DNA of 64,000 bases from Rhipidocladum racemiflorum (GCA_036346355.1 CM070569.1:43440276-43504275); one strand, 5' to 3'. Shown: positions 23,648 to 34,310, counted from the first letter of the stretch. Numbers and translations: made by a program. Notes: generated from the sequence alone by a model not told the origin.

Positions 23648-26600
23648 AGAGCTTTAGTAGATCTCTCACACCTCATGATGCATATCAAGCATATATATTT
23701 GCACACAAAATGTATGGCATCCTTGGGCTCCCTTCTTCCTCTTTCCCTTTTGTAGCTTTGCTTGTGTAGAAGCAGATCTAGCCGGCCAGGAGTGTTTTGC
23801 TAGTTGTACATGTATAATATATGTGTGTCCGTGTGAGTGTATGTATGTTTGATGAGGTAATAAGGTAGAGAGATAAACGAACTGAGATACAACACTTGTC
23901 TCTCTTTTTTCTGTTTCTTTTTGCATCATCTTCCTGCTGTCCTCAACCAGTGAGTTGTTAGGGTTACGGATTCATCCCATGTGCTCTTCTCTCTCTCTAG
24001 ATTTCTTTCGCACACACTCACTCATCAGATCCATGTGTGTATGCTGTGCAAAGTTCAGCCCGAGCGCCTTCACGAGAGCAGTTGATGCCTGACACCACCA
24101 CTGTACTTTCCAAGAGGAGCCAAAACAAAGAAACAAGCAGTAAAAGAAGAAGATTTTGCGGTAAAGTAGGATTGCATGTGTGTGAATTTTGATTATTACT
24201 GAAAAGGTTTACACAAGGAAGACTATTCTAGCATTTCCTGTGTATGCCTGTCTCAAAACAGGAAAAAAAAAAACTACTACTTTTTTTTACGTTGATACAA
24301 GTTCCTAATGTTCATATCTACAATGAAGTGTTAAAGTTCACCAAAAAAAGAACTTTTTGCTGTGTAAGCCTACATGCCCAACAACTCTATTATGCAAATA
24401 TAACAGCTATGTTTTTTTTTACAAATTATCACTATAATTGTATGTAGGGAACATAGAAAACTAAAGGGAACACGGAAAAAAAAAAGTAAAAAATTTCGTC
24501 TTTGCCTCATGTAAGCCAATGGAAATAGACCATCCATAAATGGTACGAAAACAATCGCATGCATAAAATATAAAAAATAGAAATTTCCTTGAAAAATCCC
24601 CAAAAGTGAATTTTGTGTATATTAATAAAAACTGGAGGATGATTTTTCTTCCAATATTTCTTGCCAAAACCAAGAAGCACAAAATTTGGATTGCAGATCA
24701 TGGAAGAAAGTACCTCTGTGTTATGAGTGACACGTGGCCATGCAGCCACTGTCACAACTCAGAATAGATGAGAAGCAAGCATGCAAAACCCTTCTCTCTT
24801 TTTCCGCTGCGGATGTGTATGTGTGCGCGCCTTGTGGCCTGGGTGCTCAGGGGCCAATGACATGGGCGCTAGTAGTACTACTACTACTGGGCCTCTGTTT
24901 TATTGGTAGACTACAAGAGTGAAAAAAAAAAGCTGGTGACTTGGTCAGAATGGTTAAGGCTCTGGGAGTGGGTAAAAGATGTGGGCCTACTGTTGTGTTG
25001 TGCTGTGCTGTGCTGCTGCCCTTGTTTGCCCATTGGGTAAAGCAAGGACACTGTTCATAGCTAATCATGTGAAAATCTGTGGCAGCTTCACACACTGGCT
25101 AGCTAATTCTCGAGGATGCTAAGGTTTCAGTTCTTTTGTGAGAGAAAGATATGAATAGTTGTAGACTTGTAATAGTCCAAGTCGAAGTCCATGGCAAGTC
25201 TTTGGTCCTTGCGATGTGACATTCTTCTTTGCTCAAGCATTTTCTTTTTTGGCTTAATTGCCTTGATTTGGGACGTAGGGGGTTGATACCAGTACTTGAT
25301 ATGATTGTTAATTTGTTGATTATTTTATGCGGCAATTTGCATTTTCCGTTTTTGGATAAAGAGAGCTCAAAGATGTGGTGAAAAGACATGAGCAGTCAAT
25401 CTCCAGCAGCTAGCTAGCATGAGCAAAAAAGATCTCTGAAGAATATCTCATGAGAACTTCTTGGGATATCTTTGGTATGCAGTGATCGCTACCAATTTCT
25501 AGCCTCCTAGGTAGCATACTGCATCTATTTCTATGGATTATATTTCTATGTTAGGAAATTAAGCGTTTTTTTTCCTTGACACTCTTGTTTCTTATGGGTT
25601 ATTACCTGGTTAGGTTCATCATTTAGAGGTTATTCTTTGGTAATCTCTCTGTCCACATGTATTTAATTCTACATATAGGGTCTCCACTAAAGAAATCTCT
25701 ACTATATAAAGTGAGAGTTTCTTCCCACGTCACATTAATTGTCCTGCTTAATTGCCCTGCTTAATTGCCCTACGTAAGAAACGAAGCGTTGCTTTAATTA
25801 GCCATCTTTTGCAAGAAACGAAGCGTTAAAGATAGATGTTTGATCTTTAATTAGCCAGCTTTTGCAAGAAACGAAGCGTTAAAGATAGATGTTTGATCTT
25901 ATGAAATAATATTTTTTTTATTTTTTTAATCTTTATTTTTCGTTATCAATTTTGTTTTTCGTAGCAAACGCACGGGCATATGACTAGTATAAATAACAGC
26001 AGGGTAATCCCTCCCCCCCCCCCCCCTAAAATTAAGTTTATCGCTGGAAATTAGTGTCTTCTTATTACTATTTGGTGTTAAGTGTAACCTTGCACATGTT
26101 AATTTGCCTCTTGTAGGCCTGTGAAATACATATGATAATTAAGCATCTGCTAGAAATAACAACATTTCTATGGAGACAAGTGCGCGTTGAAAAGTTTAAT
26201 TGGCTTAAACAAATAAGACTCTTATTGTTCTTCTGCCTATTCATCGAATCATCGTCACAACCTAGCTCTCGTTACTATAATTTTTTTATGCTATGTTCTG
26301 GTCAAGAAAATTTGATGTTTTGCTTCCCATGCATGGAGAAAATGGACACTTACTAACTCAAAGGTTAAAGTTCTGTTTAAAAATTCAAAACAGGTTTGTC
26401 CCTCGTATGTTTGGGCTTAAACACTGAAAAAAAATCCAAAGCATTAACAAACAAAACACAACTAATAGGAGACTGAATCATTTTTTCCCTTTTGCAGAAA
26501 TTTTAATTTTTAGAGAAACATGTGCATATATGATTTGTAAGCTGTTGAACACATTCACTTTTACCAAATTAAAGGTAGCCATGTATATATCTCTGTTTGG

Positions 26601-29600
26601 AGAAGGCATGCAAGCGTAGATAAGTTAAAGATATGGAGTGCAAGTTAGGTGGGCATGAGATTAGGCTCTGGGTTGACTTTGAATAGGTTCTGGGTTGACT
26701 TTGAATTGAATTCAAAATAGTATAATTCATACTATATTTTTCATTTTTCATTTTACATAAACTATAATTGATGCTACGTATATAAGCCTTTTAGACCTTT
26801 CTTGATGTATACTTCTTGGAACTTATCATGCACTTGTTATTTACATATGTCGAAGTGCATAATTTCAAGTAGCTAGACTAGCTTCTGTTCAAGAATCTCC
26901 AATATGATTTTGCACTTCTAGCATCTTTATGACATTTCATTTTCTTTTCTTGAGTCTCTCAAATTATGATAATGTATATACCAAATTTCGTAGGCACTTT
27001 TCAAAATAATTAGTAAGTTTGATCCTATTTTCTTCTATATGTAGAAATAATATCATATTAAATTCTTTAAAAATAACTATTTCCCTACTGAAAGTCAGAC
27101 TAACATTAGAGTTAATTAATATATAATAGAAATAAGGAAGAGAAATATGATTAACAGTACTAGAATAATGGTTGCATGGTTTTGTTTTCTTAAACTCAGC
27201 AACATTAGAGGGTGTTGACAGAGAAGAGGTAAAAACGAAACTACTAAAGTTCATCCATATATTGAAAGGTGCCATAAATTATAAATAAACTGCTTTCAAA
27301 GATACCATATTTATGATGATATATAAGTATTGAATTTCGGTACCCATTTATGTTGTTCTACAACTTATTATATACCTTGGGGGCGAAATTCACATGAATA
27401 TATTTTGGGTTACATAAGAAGCAAAGGATCACATTTTTATTTTTATATCTTTTTCTAAGATGAAAAATGAAACAAGAGATCAACTTATCCATTTGTAAGT
27501 ACCCATCAATTAGGTCAATACAACTCATGGAATATATCGATTTATCATGTCTGGACATAATATATATATATGCTGTACCAGAAAGCATATATGGATATGA
27601 GAAAACACATCACCTCTGAAGTCTAGTCTCGTTTGGCCATGTAAAATCCTACACGCGATGACAGACAAAAGCTCCTCGGTAAAGAGAAATCACTGTTGCA
27701 GACAGCCTAGCTTGTAGCTTGCTTATAGTTCATGGGAGACCTGTGATAGAACAAGCTTCGGACCACTGTGTCATATGATGTATAGCTCTACTCCGAACTC
27801 TCTTGTTCTTGTTTAGATCTTGATGTGCTTCACCTTTTACTGTTGCGGTTCTGCACAGAATATCAATTCTACTACAGTGAACGTATTGGCGTTGGTCCTT
27901 TCAACAGCACTGAAAATGTGTACTGAAGAATCTGGAGCAACTAATTTGACCTTTTCTTTTGAGAGAAACAAAGGAAAAAATGACGAAATATACAACAGAT
28001 AAATCAGAATTACAAAAATATACAACAAAAAAAATATTTCAAAAATAGCACGGCGGCCGCCACGCGGTACGGCGGCAGCCAGGTGGCGACGGCAGAGAGC
28101 GGGCACGGGGCCTGGCTGCCGCCAGCGCACGGCAGCCAGTGGGGGTGTGCGTGTATGTGTGCTGGCGTGTGTGTGTGCAAGTGTGCGTGTGCGTGCGTGA
28201 GTGAGTGTGTGCGCGTGAGTGTGTGCAAGGGTGTGTGCGTGAGTGTGAGTGTGTGTGTGCTGGCTGCCGCCGTGCGGCGTGGCGGTAGCCAGCGTGGCGT
28301 GTGTGTGTGCGACACCTGGCTGCCGCCGTGCGGCGTGGCGGCCGCCACGTCAATTTTGCAAAAAAAAATTTTTGTTGTATAGTTTTGAGACTATGATTTT
28401 AATGTTGTATAGTTAAGCATTTTTTCCGTTTGACAAACTGGGTTATACTTAAGGAAGGAAAGTTAATTAATATCATTTAGGCATAGTAGTTAATTAATAT
28501 CATTTAGGCACAGTGGTAGATTTACATATATTATTGGTCAAACTTTTCTTTCTGTTGTTTCTAAAAAGAGATGTTTGACCGATATATGTGAATCTAGACT
28601 AGGCCTAAATTAGCCTAGTTAGTTGGTGGGAGTTATGGTTGTATATATCCTCACTATCTACATGAATTTGGATGGCTATTTTCTTCTGGATAAAAAAAAC
28701 TTAGTTCTTCTTGGGTATTCTTGTTTTTTCCCCCTGTTGTCTCTAGAATATATGATGTTAAACCAGGGTTTACGAAATTGACAAAAACTGCTTGAAAATC
28801 ATGGTTTTCAAGCGTATGTATCGAACCAGCTTGACATTTGAAACTTTTCGGTAAACCAGTCTATTTCAAATTCAAATTTTGAAAATTTTATGTGAGATCT
28901 TAAGGCAATGCTAATGGTTCTATAAAATTTTTAGAAGATTATCAGACCTATGTATTTTTTTAAAAATTCTCATAGTACTACTGTCTTTGTATAAACTCTT
29001 TTATTTTTGATTTTCTAGGAGTAATAAATGAAGTCTAATATTTCTGAAAAAAAATCTTGTGAGGTATTGAGGCAATGTTAATGATTCTATAAAAATTTTA
29101 GATGATGATCATATATATGTATTTTTTTTAAAAAAAATCTGACAATGCCACTATCTGTATATATGCTCTTCTGTTTTTGATTTTCTAGGGGCACTAAATG
29201 AAGTATAATATTTCTTCAAATTTTACAACATGATCCTTGGGCACTATTTATGGTACCATTAAAATTTTAGAGAATGATCAAACTTATAAATTTTTATAAA
29301 AATCTAACAGTGTCTTTGTTCCTTTTCGTTAATTATTGTTTTTTATTTTTCAGAAGCACTAAATGGATTAAAAAAATTATTAAAATTTCTCTAAGGTATT
29401 TTATAGATTAATTGGGATTTATTCAGATTTTATGAAGTTTTTTTCCAAATTTCTTTGTGTGCCGAAAATCAATTAAAATTGTTCAAAAATAAAAAAACTG
29501 TAGAAAACTAAACAAAAATGGTCGAAAACTGGAGAAAATCAGTCAAAAATTGAGAAAATTGGTCGATTTTCGAATTTTTTTTGACCGCCAAGTTCATTGA

Positions 29601-32562
29601 GTTTAACTTCGAAACTCTTCAATTTCTAGAGTTTTTTGACAAAAATCAGTTCCAAGCTAGTTCCGATTTTCAGGTTCGAAACGATTCTGTAAACCTATGT
29701 CAAACTATCATAATTGTATTGTCTGAAGCAGTTGATGATAGCGTATGTACATGCGATTATACATACTCCTTTCTTTAATTTACTTCGACACGCATGCATG
29801 CATACTAATACTGAACCCGATTGCAGTGTGAAAGCCACCATTGAGAGGTACAAAAAGGCCAACAGTGACACCTCCAACGCTGGTACAGTTGCAGAAGTCA
29901 ATGCCCAGGTAACATCATGTCATTCTTTCAGTCTACAGAAAATTTTGAATTGACTCCTAGATGTGAGCAGAGTCAATTGCAGAAGTGTAGTCTAGCTAGG
30001 GGCAATCTTTAAATGCAAGTACCGTCAACATTCCTTGTTACTGTTCTTTGAGGGCAAACTTGATTTCTCTGAGCAAAATCTTTGGACGAGATATTCTGGG
30101 CAGAACGCTATGGACATTACACAATGGTTACTGCAATGAAGCAGTTTCAACTCTCCGCAGGATCCTCTGTTTGGACCAGCTAGCGGATCATGCATAATTG
30201 TCCGTTGGACCGATATCATAATTTTATGCTAGAAATGCGATGGGATGGGAAAATCTTAGACAAAAGGAAGAAAATATGTGCAACGTTAACCGAGAAGAAA
30301 CGCTGTAGCATGTGTTCTGCTCAGTCATGTTCTATTGTGTCGATATAGGCGGCATACAGTGAGTTTGTCCAACCGACTGATTATGCAAGGTTAACACACT
30401 GAGTTTGACCAATGTTTTCGATGTAATATCCAATATCTCCACCCAGTTAGTTAGAATTGTAGTATGCAATATGCATATATATAGAATAGGTTAAATATTA
30501 GAACTCAAGCTCAGTGAGCTGGGCTCTCATAAGGTTCTCTGGCTACACATGAAATGTCGATGAACAAATGCAGTTTCTTGATTAAAAAAACAGAGATAAA
30601 TGAAGAACTATACGAATTCGTATCTAAATTTATACTTGCATGTGATTGATCATAGGCCAGCTTACCTATAATAATTCTGATTCTTTTCTTCAGTAAGCGT
30701 GAATCTCCAAAGCCGTTCCTCTGCGTACCTGCTTACAGGGGCGTATTGTAATTGATTTAAAAAACTTGCCAGTATAACTTCATCTGAGGAAATTTGAGAA
30801 ATTATGTACTCACTTAATTTTAGTAGAAGAAATTAACATAAAACACAATATAGAAGCACATTTGATACATAAATGAAACATACTATAGGCTCAGAAATTA
30901 ATAGGAACTTTTCTCTGCAGCTGAGTTTTCAGTAACTTTGTTTGTGATCAATTGGCTTCTTGCCAAATTGTCAATTAGTAAAAACTTTGTTTACTGATGA
31001 ATGCTGATCACATATTGTAAACTTACAGTACTACCAGCAGGAGTCCTCCAAGCTGCGCAATCAGATCAATAGCTTGCAGAACTCAAACAGGTAAGATACC
31101 TCAAATTAGACTATAATTTGTATATATGCCAAATGTGTCTCAGTTAATTTGGGCTTCAAAAAATATACATGTATTGCAAATCTGATTTGTTGAAAAATCT
31201 AGTAGGAACTTAGTGGGAGATTCTATCAACACCATGAGCCTCAGGGATCTTAAGCAGCTAGAGGGCAGGCTGGAGAAAGGCATAGCTAAGATAAGAGCTA
31301 GAAAGGTATATATAGTGCAACTATAATCTATGGTAGCTAGGCTGTGTACAACATTATATTTACTAAGTACATATTTTGCCTTTATGATTTTTTTTTTGGA
31401 TAACTGCAAAAGCAACATGTGCTATACAATCACCATTTTTGGTGCACACATATCATTAACTTCGGTTTTGGTACCAAATCAATAGGGCAAACTCTAAAAA
31501 AAAAAGAGGTGCTTCTATGCTTTTCTTTTTTAAAGTTGTACAAATATTAAAGTACGATGAAGGGTAGATGGTGATTACTTAGCTCTTTGCTTGCTTCAAA
31601 ATCCGTGCAACTTGTATTAGGAGGAAAAACATAGAAGCATTGCTCAAAAAATAAAATAGACGATGTTGTATATTAGAGTACTGTTGTAGCACACTTCAAA
31701 ATTTCAACTTCAAATTTAAAATGTTGATTTGGTGCCGAAACGGATGCATCGTGCACATTAATTGCCATATAATTTCTGGCTCCCAAACCTAAACATGCAC
31801 ATGTCGACAACTGCCCATATATAATGGGATCAAATTTGCTTCTATTGTCAGCTTACTACTTCAGTTAATTGCTCATCTAATAAATAATGTCTTCATGCAG
31901 AATGATCTGTTATATGCTGAAGTTGAGTATATGCAGAAAAGGGTAAGTAAAATTTATGATGCATGCATTCATCTTCTGGCAGTCGTAGTTTTTTCTTTCA
32001 CACCAAATAACAAGAAACATTTTCATTTCAGGAAATGGAGCTACAGAATGACATCATGTACCTGAGGAGCAAGGCAAATATATACCCACCTAGCTTGTTC
32101 ATCGATGAGAACAGAATGTATGTACGACCAAGGTCTTTTTCAGCTGTGATCACTAAGATTCAAGGTGACAACTGCAGGTTGCTGAGAATGAGAGGGTGGG
32201 GCAGCAGCCAATGAACATGATGGGGGCAGCATCAACAAGCGAATACGATCACATGGTTCCTTATGATTCCAGAAACTTTCTGCAAGTGAACATTATGCAG
32301 CAACAACCTCAGCATTACTCCCATCAGCTGCAGCCAACAGCCCTTCAGCTCGGGTAAAGTTTTCCCATTATAAATGTTTGTGTGTATATTTTCAAATTGA
32401 AGAGAAAGAAGAAAGAGTTTAAGTTCTCAAAAGGAAAAAAATACAGAAGAGTTTAGACTTTTCATGGTAACTATTGTGTGAGTTGTTTAGCCACATATAT
32501 ATGTTAATACAGTTTTCCTGTCTCCCTTTATCCTCTGCAGCCAACAGCCCTTCATCAATTAG
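22360..32562 (+). CDS. MADS3: AGAMOUS-clade (C-class) MADS-box transcription factor, OsMADS3/ZMM2-like
   Basis: Proposed coding exons: 22,360-22,371; 22,778-23,031; 29,827-29,908; 31,029-31,090; 31,203-31,305; 31,901-31,942; 32,032-32,073; 32,178-32,353; 32,541-32,562. They join in frame to 264 codons plus TAG. Residues 1-28 are an N-terminal extension; the MADS domain starts MGRGKIEIKRIENTTNRQ at residue 29. The I region, K domain (for example NTMSLRDLKQLEGRLEKGI) and C region follow, ending with the AG motifs, including SRNFLQVN near residue 237. Exon sizes 82, 62, 42 and 42 are those usual for AG genes. MADS proteins bind CArG boxes as dimers in the nucleus; C-class members specify stamens and carpels and end floral meristem growth. 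No disabling change is seen. The OsMADS3/ZMM2 assignment is from the near-identical C-terminal text; the paralogue OsMADS58/ZAG1 is less likely. Confidence 0.9.
22372..22777 (+). other. First intron of the MADS gene (phase 0)
   Basis: The donor is ATGATG|GTAATG at 22,371/22,372 and the acceptor is TTTTTCAG|ACAG at 22,777/22,778. Removal fuses an upstream ATG in frame with 24 codons that lead straight into MGRGKIE. The next upstream in-frame ATG without splicing (22,733) would begin with a hydrophobic stretch unlike AG proteins. An intron in front of the MADS-box exon is usual in AG genes. The splice is inferred, not observed. Confidence 0.65.
23596..23648. repeat. (GA)n microsatellite followed by a G run
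   Basis: About 21 GA units then about ten consecutive G at 23,638-23,647, inside the large MADS intron. GAGA tracts bind BASIC PENTACYSTEINE factors in plants, so a regulatory role is possible but not shown. Confidence 0.9.
25696..25987 (+). mobile_element. Non-autonomous Helitron-like element in the MADS intron
   Basis: It starts TCTCTACTATATAAAG after an A and ends GCACGGGCATATGACTAG before a T. This fits Helitron rules (5' TC, 3' CTRR, insertion between A and T) and the usual grass end words. Internally a roughly 55-bp block (GCAAGAAACGAAGCGTTAAA-containing) is repeated in tandem. A clean 3' hairpin was not seen. It is non-coding. Confidence 0.55.
26013..26027. repeat. C homopolymer (15 nt)
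   Basis: A run of fifteen C just downstream of the Helitron-like element. The length may be unreliable in the assembly. Confidence 0.9.
26030..27970 (+). other. AT-rich intron sequence without recognised elements
   Basis: This part of the large MADS intron shows no gene, RNA or clear transposon. Scattered AT-rich words and a TATATATATATG run near 27,560 are the only features. Confidence 0.45.
27973..28429. mobile_element. Long inverted-repeat (hairpin) element in the MADS intron
   Basis: The left arm (GGAAAAAATG...TATACAACA...TATACAACAAAAA...GGCGGCCGCCACGC...GGCGGCAGCCAGGTG) is mirrored by the right arm in inverted order (CACCTGGCTGCCGCC...GGCGGCCGCCACG...TTTTTGTTGTATAG...TTGTATAG...CATTTTTTCC). 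Between them lies a GT-rich stretch (28,141-28,260). The arms are about 100-160 bp, so the transcript could form a long hairpin. The superfamily is not certain (MULE- or CACTA-like MITE). Frames across the GT tract are not genes. Confidence 0.6.
28741..29690. repeat. AT-rich element with three tandem units of about 165 bp
   Basis: Units start near 28,903, 29,069 and 29,236. Each contains GGCAATG(C/T)TAATG-like, TAAAATTTTTAGA, TTTTTGATTTTCTAGG and CACTAAATGAAGT-like words in the same order, with substantial divergence. The flanks (GGGTTTACGAAATTGAC near 28,765 and ATTCTGTAAACC near 29,690) may be eroded inverted ends. It occupies the last kilobase of the large MADS intron. Confidence 0.55.
31306..31900 (+). 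other. MADS intron carrying a MITE
   Basis: Intron between the 103-bp K-domain exon and the 42-bp exon, with donor AAG|GTATAT and acceptor TGCAG|AATG. It contains MITE family M copy 3. Confidence 0.8.
31506..31645. mobile_element. MULE-type MITE, family M, copy 3 (inside a MADS intron)
   Basis: It starts GAGGTGCTTCTATGC and ends AGCATTGCTC, with the same internal text as the copies at 12,172 and 13,122. The flanks are A-rich (AAAAAAAAA and AAAAAATAA), compatible with a 9-bp duplication. It lies about 250 bp from the nearest exon on either side. Confidence 0.7.
32074..32177 (+). other. Short MADS intron with a GC donor
   Basis: A 104-bp intron with junctions AGCAAG|GCAAAT and CTGCAG|GTTGCT. 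The flanking exons keep the conserved order MYLRSK then VAENER, so the intron must lie here, and no GT occurs at the exon edge. GC-AG introns are a known minor class and usually have a strong AG before the cut, as here. If unspliced, the frame stays open through the intron but shifts the C-terminus. Confidence 0.75.
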
Positions 32563-33070
32563 TTTTGGTCTAGAGACTCATTATTGAACACATCAGGTAA
32601 AGACACCCAGTACTATACAAAGAGAAATACACATATATATTTTGGGGGTTATTGGTTTGGTGTGTTGTCATTTCTATACTTCATAAGCATCGATGCATGA
32701 ACATTAATTAATTCTGTACACCTCCTGTCTTTCCATCTCTATATCTTGCAGGTGAAATCTGAAGACGCCCATGCGCGCGTGCAGCTGTCATCACGTGTCT
32801 GATGAACTCTAGTAACCTTACGCTTGAACAACCATAATAACTAGTATTGTTAGGCGTGATAATTTCATCGTATGCCCGTATGTATAGCGTTTGTGAACAT
32901 GCATATGTTGCTCAGATGTACCTGCAGCTAGCTCATCACAGTTCACAAGAGACTTGACACCATGATGTTGTATCTGTATTATCCCAGTGCTCCAGTTTGT
33001 GTAACTCGGATATTATCATACTGAGGACTAAGTATTTTGATCTATTACCATTAATGGTGTCTTTCATCTG
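32563..33070 (+). other. 3' UTR of the MADS gene with a probable intron
   Basis: After TAG at 32,562 a donor-like CATCAG|GTAAAG (32,596/32,597) and acceptor-like TCTTGCAG|GTG (32,751/32,752) delimit a 155-bp intron. The stop is only 34 nt before this junction, below the usual distance that triggers nonsense-mediated decay. The poly(A) site is not clear; the text loses UTR character near 33,060. Confidence 0.45.
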
Positions 33071-33340
33071 CATGTCACATATATAGTTGCTGGAAATTAC
33101 TCTTTTGCTGGCCTGCCCATGGCCCTTAATCTTCCGTAAAATTTCGATGAACTAATAAACAAATCAAAGGAGAAAGTAGATATGCCATTCTACAGCACGA
33201 CTTGAATCATGCGTGCAGTGGCAGGCATGCTATGCTCTGATCGATATATGCAGTACGCATAGTCGCTGCGTACGCAGCGGTCTCGCGGACGCCCGCGCGC
33301 CGTCCGGTGCGGTTGGTACATTGGCTGTTAAAAAGACTAG
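33071..33340. other. Intergenic DNA downstream of the MADS gene
   Basis: No feature was recognised apart from a short GC-rich palindromic patch near 33,280 (GACGCCCGCGCGCCGTC). Confidence 0.5.
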
Positions 33341-33621
33341 GGCCCCGTTTGTTTCAGCTTCTGGACAGTTTCTGCTTTAGAAAAAAGCTGATTATTTGCC
33401 GAATGGGAAGATTCTGGATAGCTTCTTTGAGAATCAGAAGCTGATTTCTGTATAGAATCAGAATCTGGCTGAAACCTGATTCTCACTGATTCTTGCTGAT
33501 TCTTGCCGACTCGGTCCGAAACCTAGAAGTTGTAGCCGGCTCGACCCGATTCTCCCATAATCAGAAGCAGCTTCTCCCATAATCCAGAATCCATAATCCA
33601 GAAGCTGTCCCGAAGGGGGCC
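33341..33621. mobile_element. PIF/Harbinger-derived MITE
   Basis: It starts GGCCCCGTTTGTTTCAGCTTCTGG and ends CCAGAAGCTGTCCCGAAGGGGGCC, with TAG on both sides (33,338-33,340 and 33,622-33,624). Its ends match those of the Harbinger-like transposon at 20,087-21,973, so it is likely a deletion derivative of that family. Internal words GATTCTG and CAGAATC alternate, giving strong self-complementarity. Confidence 0.75.
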
Positions 33622-33841
33622 TAGGTTCATCCGATTCTCATCCCACGACTCCTGAATTCCTCCTCACCATGGTAACTAGGCAGTGTCGCGCGCGATGCTG
33701 TGTCGTGCGAAATCTGACTTAGTTTTTTTCTTAAAAAAAAGTAGGAGGATCTAAGCGTTTTTTTTTTTTTGTTCTCTTGATTTTTTTTTTTGAAAAAATA
33801 TGCTGGGTAGGAACCGTCGACGAATTAGCATAACAACGGGT

Positions 33842-34310
33842 CTTTTTGGAAAAAAAATGAATAATACATATTCTGAAAATATTAGATTTCGAATTGACAA
33901 AAAAATTATAAAGATAGAGCTGTGCACATGTGCACATTTTCTTTTTGGCGAATCTATTTTTTCTTGGGAAAAACGGAGAAAGGATCTTTTTTTACCGAGT
34001 TTAACACTCTATACGTTCACCGGGTAATAATACATGTTTTGAAAAATATTATAGATCAAGTTGCAAAAAAAACTATAGAGATACAGTTGTATACATATTT
34101 CTTTTGACGAATTTGGTTAACACTCTATTATTACCCGACTAACCTTCTTTTGCCGAGTTTAACACTATGCGTTGACCGAGTAATAATACATGATTCGAAA
34201 AATATTAGAGATCGAGTTGCAAAAAAAAGTCTAGAGATAGAGCTGTACAAATATCTCTGTTGACGAAAATATTTTTTTTGGGAAAAACAGAGAAAAGACC
34301 TGGACGTAAG
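33842..34310. repeat. Three tandem degenerate units of about 155-166 bp
   Basis: Units begin near 33,860, 34,026 and 34,182 with AATAATACAT. Each carries GAAAATATTAGA-like, GAGTTGCAAAAAAA-like, ATAGAGCTGTACA-like and CCGAGTTTAACACT-like words in order. The array is flanked by T/A-rich runs. It is not coding. Confidence 0.6.

Larger units (their letters stand above)
23032..29826 (+). promoter_or_regulatory. Large intron after the MADS-box exon, equivalent to the AG regulatory intron
   Basis: A 6,795-bp intron with donor AG|GTGACG and acceptor TTGCAG|TGTG. In AGAMOUS genes the intron at this position carries the enhancers read by LEAFY, WUSCHEL and repressors. Two matches to the LEAFY consensus CCANTG(G/T) are seen: CCAATGG at 24,516-24,522 and CCATTGG at 25,030-25,036. 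They lie in a part without visible transposons (23,040-25,690, apart from a GA repeat). The right half carries insertions, listed separately. Confidence 0.75.

Noticed and set aside
28010..28382. Overlapping frames rich in His/Thr or Val/Cys
   Set aside because: By-products of the GT-rich loop and GC-rich arms of the hairpin element in the MADS intron.
33842..34310. CRISPR-like reading of regularly spaced repeats
   Set aside because: Repeats are long, diverged and without uniform spacers, in a plant genome; this is a tandem array.
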